64,000 nucleotides of DNA from BPIH01 sp042408925. GTDB lineage: Bacteria; Chloroflexota; Limnocylindria; Limnocylindrales; CSP1-4. The stretch lies in the NCBI GenBank assembly GCA_042408925.1, contig JBHOQO010000012.1, positions 1-64,000 on the forward strand. The letters run 5' to 3'. The notes beneath the pieces are model-generated. The model saw only the letters and a program-made list of their open reading frames with translations, ran no database searches and had not been told where the DNA came from. The translations under genes and the position numbers were made by a program. This document shows positions 17,434 to 26,349 of this stretch, piece by piece (positions within the stretch are counted from its first letter, which is position 1; every line of letters begins with the position of its first letter).

Positions 17434-17736
17434 ATGAAGATCAACGACATCCCGGGCCGCAGCCTCGATCCGCTCGTCGGCGGTCGCTCGCTGCCCGGCG
17501 TCCGAGGGGGCGATGCGCGGGATCGCGCGACGGGCACCGATCCGGTGGCCTCGCCCGCCGCCAGCGTCAGCCTCTCGGAGCGGAGTCGCGAGCTCCACGC
17601 CGTCCTCGCCGCGGCCGCCGCTGCCGCGGATGTCCGGGCGGAGCGGGTGGACGCGATCCGGCGGCAGCTCGACGCCGGCACGTACCGGATCGACCCGGTC
17701 GCCGTCGCCCGGGCGATGCTCGAGCGCTCGAGGTGA
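17434..17736 (+). CDS. flgM: Anti-sigma-28 factor FlgM
   Basis: A 100-residue, mostly disordered protein that binds and blocks sigma-28 until it is exported through the finished hook. It starts MKINDIPGRS and has the conserved C-terminal helices 'VRAERVDAIRRQLDAGTYRI' and DPVAVARAML. A good SD (GAGGGAGG) precedes ATG 17434. The 65-base gap before it is the widest in this part of the operon and could hold a promoter, though none is convincing. Confidence 0.88.
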   Translation: MKINDIPGRSLDPLVGGRSLPGVRGGDARDRATGTDPVASPAASVSLSERSRELHAVLAAAAAAADVRAERVDAIRRQLDAGTYRIDPVAVARAMLERSR

Positions 17737-17741
17737 CGACG

Positions 17742-18182
17742 ATGGCAGCGGCGCCAAGCCCTCCTGGGAGGGAGCCGCTCCGGTCGCTCGAAGCCCTCGT
17801 CGGGGCGTTGGAGCAGCTCGCCCTCGCCGTCGCTCGCCACGATCACGCCGCCCTCTCGGCGGCAACGGCGGAGGCGACCGCGCTCGTCGAGCTGGTCGAG
17901 CGGCAGGCCAGTGATGGGCTCGGTCTCCAGCCGGCCGGGCTCGACCGAACGACGCTCGACGAGCTGACCCGCCGCCTCGACGCGAGCGCGCGGCGGGCTG
18001 CCCTCCTCATCGAACGGGCCTGGTCGTCCGAGGCGGCCGCCATCCAGCTCCTCGCGCGGCTCCTCGCTCGTGATGGGGCTGAGCTGGCGACGTACGACCC
18101 GCTCGGCCACGCCGCGGCAACCCCGATGGCTGGAGGCCGTTCAGCGCCCACGCCGCCGCTCGTCGTCGAGCGGCAGGCTTGA
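17742..18182 (+). CDS. flgN: FlgN-type flagellar chaperone
   Basis: A 146-residue helical protein in the flgM-flgN-flgK-flgL order usual for the export chaperone of the hook-junction proteins FlgK and FlgL. The sequence is rich in Ala/Leu heptads (LEALVGALEQLALAVARHD, DELTRRLDASARRAALLIE) as expected for FlgN. ATG 17742 has GAGGTG six bases upstream; GTG 17733, overlapping the flgM stop, is an alternative. The name rests on position, size and helical pattern because the family diverges fast. Confidence 0.75.
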   Translation: MAAAPSPPGREPLRSLEALVGALEQLALAVARHDHAALSAATAEATALVELVERQASDGLGLQPAGLDRTTLDELTRRLDASARRAALLIERAWSSEAAAIQLLARLLARDGAELATYDPLGHAAATPMAGGRSAPTPPLVVERQA

Positions 18183-18192
18183 GGAGCCGCCG

Positions 18193-19599
18193 ATGCCCGG
18201 CGCCTGGTTCGGGTTGTCGCTCGGCCTGAGCGGCCTCCGGGCCGCCCAGACGATGCTCGAGACCGCCGCCCACAACACCGCCAACGCGAGCACCGTCGGC
18301 TATTCGCGCCAGCGAGTCCGCCTCGTCGCCGCGCCGCCATACACCTACCCGGCCTTCAACCGGTCCGGCTTCGGCCAGCTCGGGACGGGGGTTTCGATCG
18401 CGGCCGTCGAGCGGATCCGTGATCAGTTCCTCGATGCCGAGATCCGGACCCAGGTCGGGGCGACCGCTGCCTGGGCGGCGCGGCGAGATACGCTCGCCCG
18501 TGTCGAGACAATCCTTCCCGAGCCCTCGAGTGCGGCTCTCTCGGCCGCCCTCGCCCGATTCTGGGGGGCCTGGCACGACGTCGCCGCCGAACCGACGTCG
18601 ATGGCCGCCCGCTCGGCCCTCGTCGAGCAGGCGGCGACCCTGGCCGCGGGGCTGAACCGGACGAGCCGCCAGCTCGCCGATCTCTCCGCCTCCATCGACG
18701 GCGAGCTCCGGGACCGGATCGGCGAGGTCAACGACATCGCCGGCCGCATTGCGGTCCTCAACGCCCAGATCCAGCGGGTCGTCGTGACCGGGGAGCGGGC
18801 GAACGACCTCGAGGACGCCCGTGACCTCCTCCTCGAGCAGCTCTCCGAGCTCATCTCGATCGCCGCCCAACGGCAGCCCGACGGTACGATCACCGTCCTC
18901 GTCGGCGGGACGGACCTCGTGAGCGGCGACACGGTCCGGCCGATCACCGCCGGGACCAACATCGCCGGCCACGTCGAAGCGCGCTGGAGCTGGGGCGATT
19001 CCGTGGAGCTGGGAGAGGGGCGCCTCGCTGCCCTGGCGGAGCTCCGGGATGGGCCGCTGGCGTCGTACCGAACCGCCCTCGACGACCTCGCCGCCGGGGT
19101 CGCCGATGCCGTCAATGCCCTTCATGCAACCGGGGTCGATGCGACGGGCACGCCCGGCGGCGCGTTCTTCACGTACACCGCCGGTGACGCCGCCGGCACC
19201 CTGGCTGTGGCGCCGGCGATCGCGGCCGATCCCCGCCGGGTTGCCGCCGCGTCCAGCGCCGGCCAGCCGGGCGACGGATCGATCGCCGCCGCCATCGCCG
19301 AGCTCCGCTCGGCCCGGATCCTCGCCGCCGGGACGCAGACGGCTACGGACTTCTACGCCGGGCTCGTCGGCCGGATCGGCGCCGATAGCCGGAGCGCCGC
19401 TGAGATCGCCGCTGGCCAGTCGACCGTCGTCGACTACCTCCGCAACCGGCGGGAGGCGGTGAGCGGGGTCTCTCTGGACGAGGAGGCGGCCGACATGATC
19501 CGCTTCCAGCACGCCTATGCGGCGGCGGCGCGGGTCATCACGGCCGTCGACGAGCTCCTCGACACGCTCATCAACCGGACCGGGCTCGTGGGGCGGTGA
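18193..19599 (+). CDS. flgK: Flagellar hook-filament junction protein FlgK
   Basis: A 468-residue axial protein (hook-associated protein 1). The N-terminus 'SLGLSGLRAAQTMLETAAHN' with TANASTVGYSRQRV and the C-terminus SLDEEAADMIRFQHAYAAAA are hallmark FlgK segments forming the coiled D0 domain. Length is within the family range. ATG 18193 has GAGGAG six bases upstream. The stop codon shares two bases with the ATG of a 33-codon micro-ORF. Confidence 0.93.
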   Translation: MPGAWFGLSLGLSGLRAAQTMLETAAHNTANASTVGYSRQRVRLVAAPPYTYPAFNRSGFGQLGTGVSIAAVERIRDQFLDAEIRTQVGATAAWAARRDTLARVETILPEPSSAALSAALARFWGAWHDVAAEPTSMAARSALVEQAATLAAGLNRTSRQLADLSASIDGELRDRIGEVNDIAGRIAVLNAQIQRVVVTGERANDLEDARDLLLEQLSELISIAAQRQPDGTITVLVGGTDLVSGDTVRPITAGTNIAGHVEARWSWGDSVELGEGRLAALAELRDGPLASYRTALDDLAAGVADAVNALHATGVDATGTPGGAFFTYTAGDAAGTLAVAPAIAADPRRVAAASSAGQPGDGSIAAAIAELRSARILAAGTQTATDFYAGLVGRIGADSRSAAEIAAGQSTVVDYLRNRREAVSGVSLDEEAADMIRFQHAYAAAARVITAVDELLDTLINRTGLVGR

Positions 19600-19700
19600 T
19601 GTCGATGGCCGTCGGGTTCGGGCTCGTCGCGGTGCTCCTGCTCGTCTCTCGGCGCCGACTCGGTGAGCCGCCGGGCCGGCGCAGTGCGAGGAGGCCGTGA
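19599..19700 (+). CDS. 33-residue micro-ORF between flgK and flgL
   Basis: A short frame beginning with an ATG that overlaps the flgK stop (TGATG) and ending in a TGA that overlaps the flgL start (GTGATG). It encodes 33 residues: a hydrophobic stretch (AVGFGLVAVLLLVS) followed by an Arg-rich tail, so a single-pass membrane peptide is plausible. Without it there would be a 100-base gap in an operon where genes normally touch. It may be a real microprotein or simply keep ribosomes moving to flgL. No homologue is known to me. Confidence 0.5.
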   Translation: MSMAVGFGLVAVLLLVSRRRLGEPPGRRSARRP

Positions 19701-20566
19701 TGCGCGTCACCCAGCAGATGCTTCATGCCAACGCCCTGCGCGCCCTGGCGACCAACCTCGCTCGGCTCGACCGGGCGGCCGAGCAGGTCGCCACGACGAA
19801 GCGGCTGAATCGCCCCTCGGACGACCCGGCCGACGTGCGGCGCGCGGTCAAGCTCGCCGACGCGTTGGCCGAAATCGAGCAATACGTGCGGAACGTCGGT
19901 GCCGCCGACCGTCTGCTCGGGATCGCCGATACGGCCCTCGGTCGAACCGCGGACATCGTCGGCCGGGCTCGCGAGCTCGCCGTCGCCGGCGCCAACGGCA
20001 GCCTCTCGGCCGCCGACCGCTCGGCGATGGCCCAGGAAGTCCGCCAGCTAGCGGAGCAGGTCGTCGTCCTCGCCGCGAGCCGGGTGGGGGACGCGTACAT
20101 CTTCTCGGGCCTTCGGACCGACACGCCACCGTACGCCTCGCCGACGGGCCCGTACCAGGGCGACGCCGGGGCGATCCTGGCCTGGATCGGTCCGGGGACG
20201 AGCCTCCGGTTGAACATCGTCGGGAGCGACGTCTTTGGCCCGGTCCTCGGGGCGCTCGACGCCCTCGCGACCGAGCTCGAGGGCGGCGGACCGGTCTCCG
20301 CCGCGACGATCGCCAGCCTCGATGTCGCCCTAACGGCCGTCGTCGACGGGCGGGCGATCGTCGGCTCCCGCCAGAACCGCCTCGAACTCACGAGAACCGC
20401 GCTCGACGATGCCCGCCTGGCGACCGAACGGCTCCGGTCGATGGTCGAGGACGCCGACCTCGCGGCGGCGATCAGCGACCTGCGACGGCAGGAGACCACG
20501 TACCAGGCTGCCCTCGGAGTCACGGCGAGGGTCCTCTCGATGAGCCTCATCGAGTACCTCCGCTGA
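19700..20566 (+). CDS. flgL: Flagellar hook-filament junction protein FlgL
   Basis: A 288-residue flagellin-like protein (hook-associated protein 3). The N-terminal helix has MRVTQQMLHANALRALATNL and 'TTKRLNRPSDDPADVRRAVK', and the C-terminus contains AISDLRRQETTYQAALGVTA, both typical of FlgL. ATG 19700 has AGGAGG five bases upstream; GTG 19697 is next to it but too close to the SD. It follows the micro-ORF with a stop-start overlap. Confidence 0.92.
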   Translation: MRVTQQMLHANALRALATNLARLDRAAEQVATTKRLNRPSDDPADVRRAVKLADALAEIEQYVRNVGAADRLLGIADTALGRTADIVGRARELAVAGANGSLSAADRSAMAQEVRQLAEQVVVLAASRVGDAYIFSGLRTDTPPYASPTGPYQGDAGAILAWIGPGTSLRLNIVGSDVFGPVLGALDALATELEGGGPVSAATIASLDVALTAVVDGRAIVGSRQNRLELTRTALDDARLATERLRSMVEDADLAAAISDLRRQETTYQAALGVTARVLSMSLIEYLR

Positions 20567-20569
20567 TCG

Positions 20570-21010
20570 ATGGCGACGATCCACCAGCCGCCGTCCGCCA
20601 CGCCCGCTCCCGACACGTCGCGCTCCGGTGGCGAGGTCCCGGAGCAGCGCCCGCTTCCCACGAGGCTCCGGCTGGCCGAAGGCCTCGTCGGCCTGCCCGC
20701 GCTCCGTCGCTTTCGGGTCCAGTTCGTCGGCGACGGCCTCCTCGAGCTCGCCTGCCTCGACGATCGAACCTTCGCGGTCTATGCTGCGCCGCTAGCCCTC
20801 GTCGACCCGGCCGCGGACACCCTGCTCCGCGAGCGCCACCTGGCCGAACCCGGCGACGCCGTCCTCGTCTTGCTGGCGGCCCACGGGGAGCCACCGGTCG
20901 TGACCGCCAACCTCGCCGGGCCGATCGTCGTGGGGGCAGACGGCCGCGGTCGCCAGCTCGTCATCGAGGACCCGGCCTTCCCGCTTCGGGCGCCGCTCGG
21001 GAGCCGCTGA
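20570..21010 (+). CDS. fliW: Flagellar assembly factor FliW
   Basis: A 146-residue protein of the FliW family, which binds CsrA and releases it from flagellin mRNA, and also binds flagellin, so that flagellin synthesis follows secretion. The core (FAEGLVGLPA-like LAEGLVGLPALRRFRV, 'LVDPAADTLLRE', VTANLAGPIVV) fits FliW; the N-terminal 30 residues are a low-complexity extension. It lies three bases after flgL and two bases before csrA, the classic order. Confidence 0.86.
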   Translation: MATIHQPPSATPAPDTSRSGGEVPEQRPLPTRLRLAEGLVGLPALRRFRVQFVGDGLLELACLDDRTFAVYAAPLALVDPAADTLLRERHLAEPGDAVLVLLAAHGEPPVVTANLAGPIVVGADGRGRQLVIEDPAFPLRAPLGSR

Positions 21011-21012
21011 GG

Positions 21013-21246
21013 ATGCTCGTCCTCACCCGCCGGCCGGGTCAAGGGATCCGGATCGGGCCGGAAATCGAGCTGACCGTCGTCCGCGTCAGCGGCGAGCGGG
21101 TCGTCTTGGCCGTGGCTGCGCCGGCGGCGGTCCCCGTCGTCCGCTCGGAGCTCCTCGCCGCCGTCACGGCCGAGACCCACGCCGCCGCCCGGAGCGCGCG
21201 CAGCGTCCGGCACGCCCTCGACGATCGGGTCGGCGGCTCGGTGTGA
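21013..21246 (+). CDS. csrA: Carbon storage regulator CsrA
   Basis: A 77-residue RNA-binding homodimer that blocks translation at GGA-containing hairpins. The N-terminus MLVLTRRPGQGIRIG and the RNA-contact residues L4 and R44 (PVVRSEL) are in the canonical positions. The C-terminal 25 residues are a longer tail than in enteric CsrA, as in Gram-positive FliW-linked CsrA. It overlaps nothing but sits two bases from fliW. Its likely local target is the flagellin leader at 26404-26448. Confidence 0.9.
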   Translation: MLVLTRRPGQGIRIGPEIELTVVRVSGERVVLAVAAPAAVPVVRSELLAAVTAETHAAARSARSVRHALDDRVGGSV

Positions 21247-21312
21247 GAGCTGGCACAACCCGCGGGAGCCGTGCCCGCCCGAGAGCGCTCGGCTCGGTCG
21301 CGACCCCGGACG

Positions 21313-21891
21313 TCAGCGACCCGCTTCGATCACGAACCAGCGCGACGCGTCGTCGCCCGAGAGGCCGTGACGCGACTCCAGGCCCCGGAACGTCTCCTCC
21401 CCGCTGACGTCCACCGGGAGCTGGACGACCGAGCTGAAGCCGACCTTGATGAGGAGGGCGACGAGATCGGCTGCAGACCAGGGCGGCAGTGCCTTGAGAC
21501 GGTCGAGCGAGAGCACGCCCTGGAGGGCGAGCCGGCGGACCTCCGCTTCCGCGACCGCCCGATCGCGGCCGACGAGCCGGAGTCGTCCACCGGGCGCAAG
21601 CACCCGGGCCGCCTCGAGGACGAAGGCGAGAAGACCCTCGCCCAGCGTGTCGGGGAGCTCCCAGGCGTAGATGCGATCGACACTCCCGTCATCGAAGGGG
21701 AGGGCGAGGCGCAGATCCAGGTCGAGGTCGCCAACCTTCGGATCTTGGGAGACGCGGATCCATCCGGGCAGGCGGACCTCGCCCGGACCAAGGTGGAGTC
21801 GGAGCGAGCGTTGGCCGCGATAGCGATCCGCGGCTTCGAAGCCGGCGAGATAGCGGAGCGGGTCGAAGGCAGGCCTCGGGGACGTGGTCAT
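21313..21891 (-). CDS. Methyltransferase-like protein of the sugar island
   Basis: A 192-residue protein with the layout of a class I SAM-dependent methyltransferase: a first strand and loop 'LRLHLGPGEVRLPGWIRVSQ', the 'LPFDDGSVDRIYAWE' segment that in family members reports the acidic SAM-contact region, and 'EAARVLAPGGRLRLVG' after it. The glycine-rich loop is weak, so SAM binding is uncertain. It is the last gene of a four-gene minus-strand operon and overlaps the upstream glycosyltransferase by four bases (ATGA). It may methylate the sugar put on flagellin. Confidence 0.65.
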   Translation of the reverse strand: MTTSPRPAFDPLRYLAGFEAADRYRGQRSLRLHLGPGEVRLPGWIRVSQDPKVGDLDLDLRLALPFDDGSVDRIYAWELPDTLGEGLLAFVLEAARVLAPGGRLRLVGRDRAVAEAEVRRLALQGVLSLDRLKALPPWSAADLVALLIKVGFSSVVQLPVDVSGEETFRGLESRHGLSGDDASRWFVIEAGR

Positions 21892-23948
21892 GGGATCCTC
21901 CCGGCGCTGGTACGTTCGGCGACGGCAACCGTCACGTCGGAGGGAGCGCAGCCCCCCGCTCCGCCACGAAGCGTGACGACGGCTTCGACGTTGGCGAGAC
22001 GGATGTCGAGCGCGAGCAGGCGACGCCAGCGCTCGGCCCCTGGATGACGACCGCGGAGCGCGGCGGCGGGATCGAAGCGGACGAACGACAGCCCGGCCGA
22101 GACGAGCTCGGTCCCCACCGGGATCGCCTCGGGGTCCGGCGGCCAGCCCCCGACGATACGACCGTCGGGTTCGGCGAGCCAGCCATAGACGGCCTCGAGC
22201 CCTTCGTCGACCGCGACCTCCAGGAGGAGAGCAATGTGTTCCGGCGTGTAGACGTCGCCCGGCGCGAGCGTGGCCACCCAGGCGCCTCGCGCGGCAGCGA
22301 GCCCACGGTTCAGGGCGCGAGCCCAGCGGGCGAAGGGATCGGTATCGCTCCGGGGACGAAGGGGCACGCATCGCACCCGCGGATCGGCGATCGGCGGCGT
22401 GGGAGCCGTGGTGTCGACGACGGCGAGCACCTCCACCGCCCTGTGGAGGCCGGTCAGGATCGATCCGATCGACCGGTCGAGGGCCTCGCGCTCCGCATCC
22501 GCCTCCGACCTCGACGCCGTCTCGATGGCCGAGCCATGAACGCGTACGACCGGAATGATGACGCTGACGAGCCTAGGATCGGCCGACGGGCGCGCCCGGC
22601 AGACGCCGTCTTCGCCACGTCGCCGGGCGAGGAGCCGCTCGGCGGCCGCGTCGCGCTGCCAAACCCGCCGCCGGTGCTCGAGCGCCTCGCGGGCCGAGGA
22701 CCGGATGGCGGCCGCCGCCTCGGCGGGGACGGCCACGCTCCGCCCGAGGGCGCCGATTCCAGCGTGGGCGGCCGCCCACCAGAACGCGTCGGCCCACTCT
22801 GCCGCGCGCTGCCGGGCGTCGTACTCGGCGAGGACCCGCTCCCGGGCGCGACCGACGACGTCAGCCCGCAGGCCCGGCGACCGCGCCAGACGGAGGAGCG
22901 TCTCCAGCCATTCGGCCTTGTTCTTCACGAGGAAGCCATCCACCCCGTGGCGGATGACGTCGTACGGCCCACCGTCCATCGTCCGGGAGGCGATGGTCAC
23001 GGCTCCGGCAAGGGAGTACTCGAGCCAATGGAGCTCCGACTTCGCCCGATCGAACTCGTCGCCCAGCAGGGGCGCCAGTCCGATGTCCGGCGCCGCTCGA
23101 ACGAGCGCCGCCGCGAAGGCCGGGACGCCGATCACGTAATCGTGGACCTCGTCGACGATGGCCTCGAGCCGTGCTCGGGCCTCGGGATCGTCTGGCGCCC
23201 CGAGCCACACCCGCCAGAGGTCTGGGTGGCGGCGCTTCGCTTCGTCGACCGGGCCGCGACAGACCTCGTAGTAGTTGAGACGGGACAGGTTCCCGTAGTG
23301 GAGGACGCGCGGGTTCCCGGGGAGGTTTGAATCTGGTGTCGTCGTCTCGTACCAGTGGGGGTCGACGGCGTTGCGGATCACCCGGACCCGGTCACTGTAC
23401 GGCCAGACGCGGGCCGCCAGGATCGGCGTCGACACCGTCACCAGATCCGCTCGCCGCAGCATCGCCTCGATGAGCCCTCGCTCCGGTGCCAAGATCCGGC
23501 GGTTCCCGTTCCAGGCGGGGATCCGCAACAGGTCGTCATCGGTTTCGTAGACGAGGGCTCGGCCGGCCAGGAGGCGCGGCTCGGTCACCAGCGCCTCCCA
23601 CATGGGGCGGAGGAACTCGTTCGCGGCCCGCTGGATCCGGTGACCGCTCGCTTGGGCATGCGCCATCGCCTCGCTGTGCCGCGGGGTTGCGAACCGACAG
23701 TCGAAGCAGAGATGATGCGTCTGTTCGGCCCGTCGAAGGACGAGGACGTCGGCCCACTCGATCGCCTGACGGTCGGCCCAGGCAAGGCGACCGCCGTCGA
23801 CCGTCGTCTGGGGTGCGGCGACCGTCAGCCAGGACTTGAGCTCCACGCCGAGCTCCTCGAGATAGGGTTGGAACATCCAGGTCCGGTAGAAATCGCAGAC
23901 GCCGACGGGCGTGGAGTTGTAGACGAGGACGCGCAGCCGCCCGTTCAT
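21888..23948 (-). CDS. Large two-part glycosyltransferase with C2H2-like motif
   Basis: A 686-residue protein. Residues 1-390 look like a GT-B glycosyltransferase (VLVYNSTPVGVCDFYR start, LVTVSTPILAARVWPY, IRNAVDPHWYE, 'LEYSLAGAVTIASRTMDGGP' donor-site region). Residues 480-680 look like a GT-A/GT2-type domain (RLVSVIIPVVRVHG, RALNRGLAAARGAWVATLAPGD). Within the first part C81-x2-C84-x12-H97-x5-H103 fits the C2H2 zinc-finger pattern exactly. It overlaps genes on both sides by four bases. Substrates are unknown; position suggests flagellin decoration. Confidence 0.75.
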   Translation of the reverse strand: MNGRLRVLVYNSTPVGVCDFYRTWMFQPYLEELGVELKSWLTVAAPQTTVDGGRLAWADRQAIEWADVLVLRRAEQTHHLCFDCRFATPRHSEAMAHAQASGHRIQRAANEFLRPMWEALVTEPRLLAGRALVYETDDDLLRIPAWNGNRRILAPERGLIEAMLRRADLVTVSTPILAARVWPYSDRVRVIRNAVDPHWYETTTPDSNLPGNPRVLHYGNLSRLNYYEVCRGPVDEAKRRHPDLWRVWLGAPDDPEARARLEAIVDEVHDYVIGVPAFAAALVRAAPDIGLAPLLGDEFDRAKSELHWLEYSLAGAVTIASRTMDGGPYDVIRHGVDGFLVKNKAEWLETLLRLARSPGLRADVVGRARERVLAEYDARQRAAEWADAFWWAAAHAGIGALGRSVAVPAEAAAAIRSSAREALEHRRRVWQRDAAAERLLARRRGEDGVCRARPSADPRLVSVIIPVVRVHGSAIETASRSEADAEREALDRSIGSILTGLHRAVEVLAVVDTTAPTPPIADPRVRCVPLRPRSDTDPFARWARALNRGLAAARGAWVATLAPGDVYTPEHIALLLEVAVDEGLEAVYGWLAEPDGRIVGGWPPDPEAIPVGTELVSAGLSFVRFDPAAALRGRHPGAERWRRLLALDIRLANVEAVVTLRGGAGGCAPSDVTVAVAERTSAGRIP

Positions 23949-25078
23949 GCGCCGATTTCCGAAGCGAGCGGCCGAGTGGTTAGCGCGGGACCGCCGGCGA
24001 GATGGAAGAGGCGTACCACCTGCTCGAAGAAGCGAGTGCGCTGGCTCCGGATCCAGCGTCGGTAGTCGTCGAACGCCCTGCTCGCGCCGGGATCGTCGAG
24101 GCACCAGGCGATCCGCGCGACCGCCAGATCGATGTTCGCATCGGGGACCTTGAACAGATCGGGGATCGGGAGGTCCTCGGCGAACGCCGCGGCCCCCTGG
24201 CGGCCGGTCACGACGCAGCAGCCGGCGAGCGCTGCTTCGCGAGGCAGCCGGTCCATGCCTGGGTGCGGGCCGAAGTCGATGTAGACCCGACAGGTGGCCA
24301 GGAGCGCCGCCACCCCGGCAGCATCCAGTCCGGCGATGGGCACCCACTCCGCCTCGACGCCCAGCGCGAGACTGCGCTGGATGATCTGTATCGTCGTCTC
24401 GAACCCCTTCTTTGGATTGAAGGCGACCCGGCGCCGCCTCGGTGTCTCGGTCGTGGGGGCGAAATGCGCGGCCGCTAGATAGTCCCCGAGCGGCTCGCCA
24501 GCCGTGCCGTGGACGGCCAGGTAGGCTCGGGCGTAGGCCGACTGATAGAGGTGGACGGGCGCCCGCCGGGGAGCCGGACGCTGAAAGAAGCGGCCGAGGC
24601 CCGAGACGAGGTTGTTGTCGACGCTCAACCACCAAAGGCCGACGCGGGCGGCGACGAACTCGTCGACGGCGCAGCTCCAAACCTCCGGGAGAATGATGAC
24701 CGTGTCGCCGTCGTCCGGGAGCGGCGCCCGCCAGAGCGGCACGCGATAGTGGCGGTAGGCATCCGGGATCGTTGCGGTCGTAACCGACTCCGCAAATGCT
24801 CGCCCGGGGGCCGGCGCCAGATACGCCATCGCCGCGTCGGCGCCGAGTCCAACGAGCGCGTCGACGAGCTGATGGAGTGCTTCGGGCCCGCCCGTGACGC
24901 TCTCGGCGGGGCACGTCACGATCACCCGCTGGTGGGCCTGGAGCGCGAGCGGGGAGGGGCCCGGTTCCGTTCTCCTGGCGGTCGGAGGCTCACCGGGCCG
25001 GCGCCCCGTCGTCCGCTTGGGCGGGCGGGGGAGTAGGATCGCGGGACGGGCGTGGCGCCGCTCTCGCCGATGCTTCAC
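23945..25078 (-). CDS. Glycosyltransferase (GT4-like)
   Basis: A 377-residue protein with a basic N-terminal 45 residues, then a Rossmann-like start (RVIVTCPAESVTGGPEALHQL) as in sugar transferases of GT-B fold, and a C-terminal half with VAFNPKKGFETTIQIIQR and 'IDFGPHPGMDRLPREAALAG', which corresponds to the donor-binding loop of GT4 enzymes. The start is GTG 25078, overlapping the upstream stop (GTGA). It is the second gene of the island and probably builds the same glycan as its neighbours. Confidence 0.72.
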   Translation of the reverse strand: MKHRRERRHARPAILLPRPPKRTTGRRPGEPPTARRTEPGPSPLALQAHQRVIVTCPAESVTGGPEALHQLVDALVGLGADAAMAYLAPAPGRAFAESVTTATIPDAYRHYRVPLWRAPLPDDGDTVIILPEVWSCAVDEFVAARVGLWWLSVDNNLVSGLGRFFQRPAPRRAPVHLYQSAYARAYLAVHGTAGEPLGDYLAAAHFAPTTETPRRRRVAFNPKKGFETTIQIIQRSLALGVEAEWVPIAGLDAAGVAALLATCRVYIDFGPHPGMDRLPREAALAGCCVVTGRQGAAAFAEDLPIPDLFKVPDANIDLAVARIAWCLDDPGASRAFDDYRRWIRSQRTRFFEQVVRLFHLAGGPALTTRPLASEIGA

Positions 25079-26127
25079 GAGAAGAGCTCCAGCCAGGTCA
25101 GCATTCCCTGGCGCAGACGATCGAAGTACTCACCGTCGAGCGGCAGGCGCTCGGCGAGCTCCTTGTAGGCGCCGCTTACGGTCGTCGCGTCCAGCCGGAC
25201 CGAGTCGACCGCCCGCCAGAACGTCTCGTTCGCCTCGATCCCGGCTGCCTCCTTCCTGAGGTTCGCGAAGACGTTGCTCGCTCGCCGGTGCTCGACGGTA
25301 GGCAGCCCGGAGACCATCGCCAGGCCGAGGTGGTCGGCGACCCGCTTGGCCAGAACCCCGGCCCAGATGTCGTCGAACCGATCGAAGGGCCAGCCGCGGC
25401 CCATGAGGGGGAACCACATCGCCGGCGCGAACTCGGCGCGGAAGGCGAGGTTCATGCCGCTCATCGGGAAGTAGGTCCCACGGGGGATGACCTGGACCGC
25501 CTGCGGCCGCTCGAGGCGGAGGTCGGCATGCAAGAGCTGGGTCGGTGCGTCCAGATCCGGGATTCCTTCCCAGAGGCCGTGACTGACGACGACCGGCGCG
25601 GCGTCCCGAATGCCGTAGGGGAAGCCGCGGGTGTAGAACGCGCAGACCGGTTGCCAGCCCAACGTCACGCGTCGCTGGAGGTTGGCGACATGGGTCGCCA
25701 GGAACGGTGCCGAGCCGGGATAGCAGTCGTCGTCGATCGTTACGATGACGTCGGCCCCGGACTGCCAGGCCTTCCAATAGCCGAAGTTGCGGATGGCCGC
25801 ATTGTGGCGCGGGATGATCCAGGATCGGGATCCGAGCTCCCGGTCGATCTCCGCCCAGGAGTAGTGCTCGATCGTCCAGTTCCGTGGGAGCTCGATCTGG
25901 CGCTCGGGGTGGTCCTCGCAGACGATGACGTCGCAGGCGCCGAGCTCCTCTCGCCAGTCGTCGAGGAACGCGAGGTCCCGGATCGTCGGGATGACGACCG
26001 CCACCCTGGGCGACTGATCGCGGGTGCTGCCTCGAGGCGCCAGATCTGCCTTCGGCTGCTGCCTGGAATCGTCGGGTGGCGTCGCGAGAGCTGATTCTCC
26101 CGCGATCGGCGGCGCGTTCGGCGACAT
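25075..26127 (-). CDS. RGP / UDP-arabinopyranose mutase-like protein
   Basis: A 350-residue protein resembling the reversibly glycosylated polypeptide family, which in plants interconverts UDP-arabinopyranose and UDP-arabinofuranose. Family-like features are the opening VAVVIPTIRDLAFLDDWREE, the acidic metal-binding motif DDDCYPGSAPF, 'PRHNAAIRNFGYWKAW' and the downstream 'FPMSGMNLAFRAEFAP' with 'RFDDIWAGVLAKRVADHLGL'. ATG 26127 has GAGGAG just upstream. The first gene of the four-gene island, it could supply the sugar donor. Mutase versus transferase activity is not decided by sequence alone. Confidence 0.7.
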   Translation of the reverse strand: MSPNAPPIAGESALATPPDDSRQQPKADLAPRGSTRDQSPRVAVVIPTIRDLAFLDDWREELGACDVIVCEDHPERQIELPRNWTIEHYSWAEIDRELGSRSWIIPRHNAAIRNFGYWKAWQSGADVIVTIDDDCYPGSAPFLATHVANLQRRVTLGWQPVCAFYTRGFPYGIRDAAPVVVSHGLWEGIPDLDAPTQLLHADLRLERPQAVQVIPRGTYFPMSGMNLAFRAEFAPAMWFPLMGRGWPFDRFDDIWAGVLAKRVADHLGLAMVSGLPTVEHRRASNVFANLRKEAAGIEANETFWRAVDSVRLDATTVSGAYKELAERLPLDGEYFDRLRQGMLTWLELFS

Positions 26128-26349
26128 CGGTCTCCTCGTCGTTCCTCGATCGAGTCGTGGCGAGCGGGGACGGCGCGGGGCCCCGCGGTCGACCAATTCC
26201 ACGCCACAGGATGCGGCCGACGGGCGGGCGCGGCCAGACCCGACTTCGGGTAGGTGAAGACCCCGGGAGGCACCAGGTGTCCGCTCGCTCCGAGGCCGGC
26301 GGGCGGCGCCTCGGCGCACCACCGGTCGCGCCGATTCCTCGCCGATTCC

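Noticed and set aside
21279..21292. Terminator between csrA and the convergent methyltransferase gene
   Set aside because: Only a five-pair stem CCGAG/CTCGG without a T-run; too weak to call.
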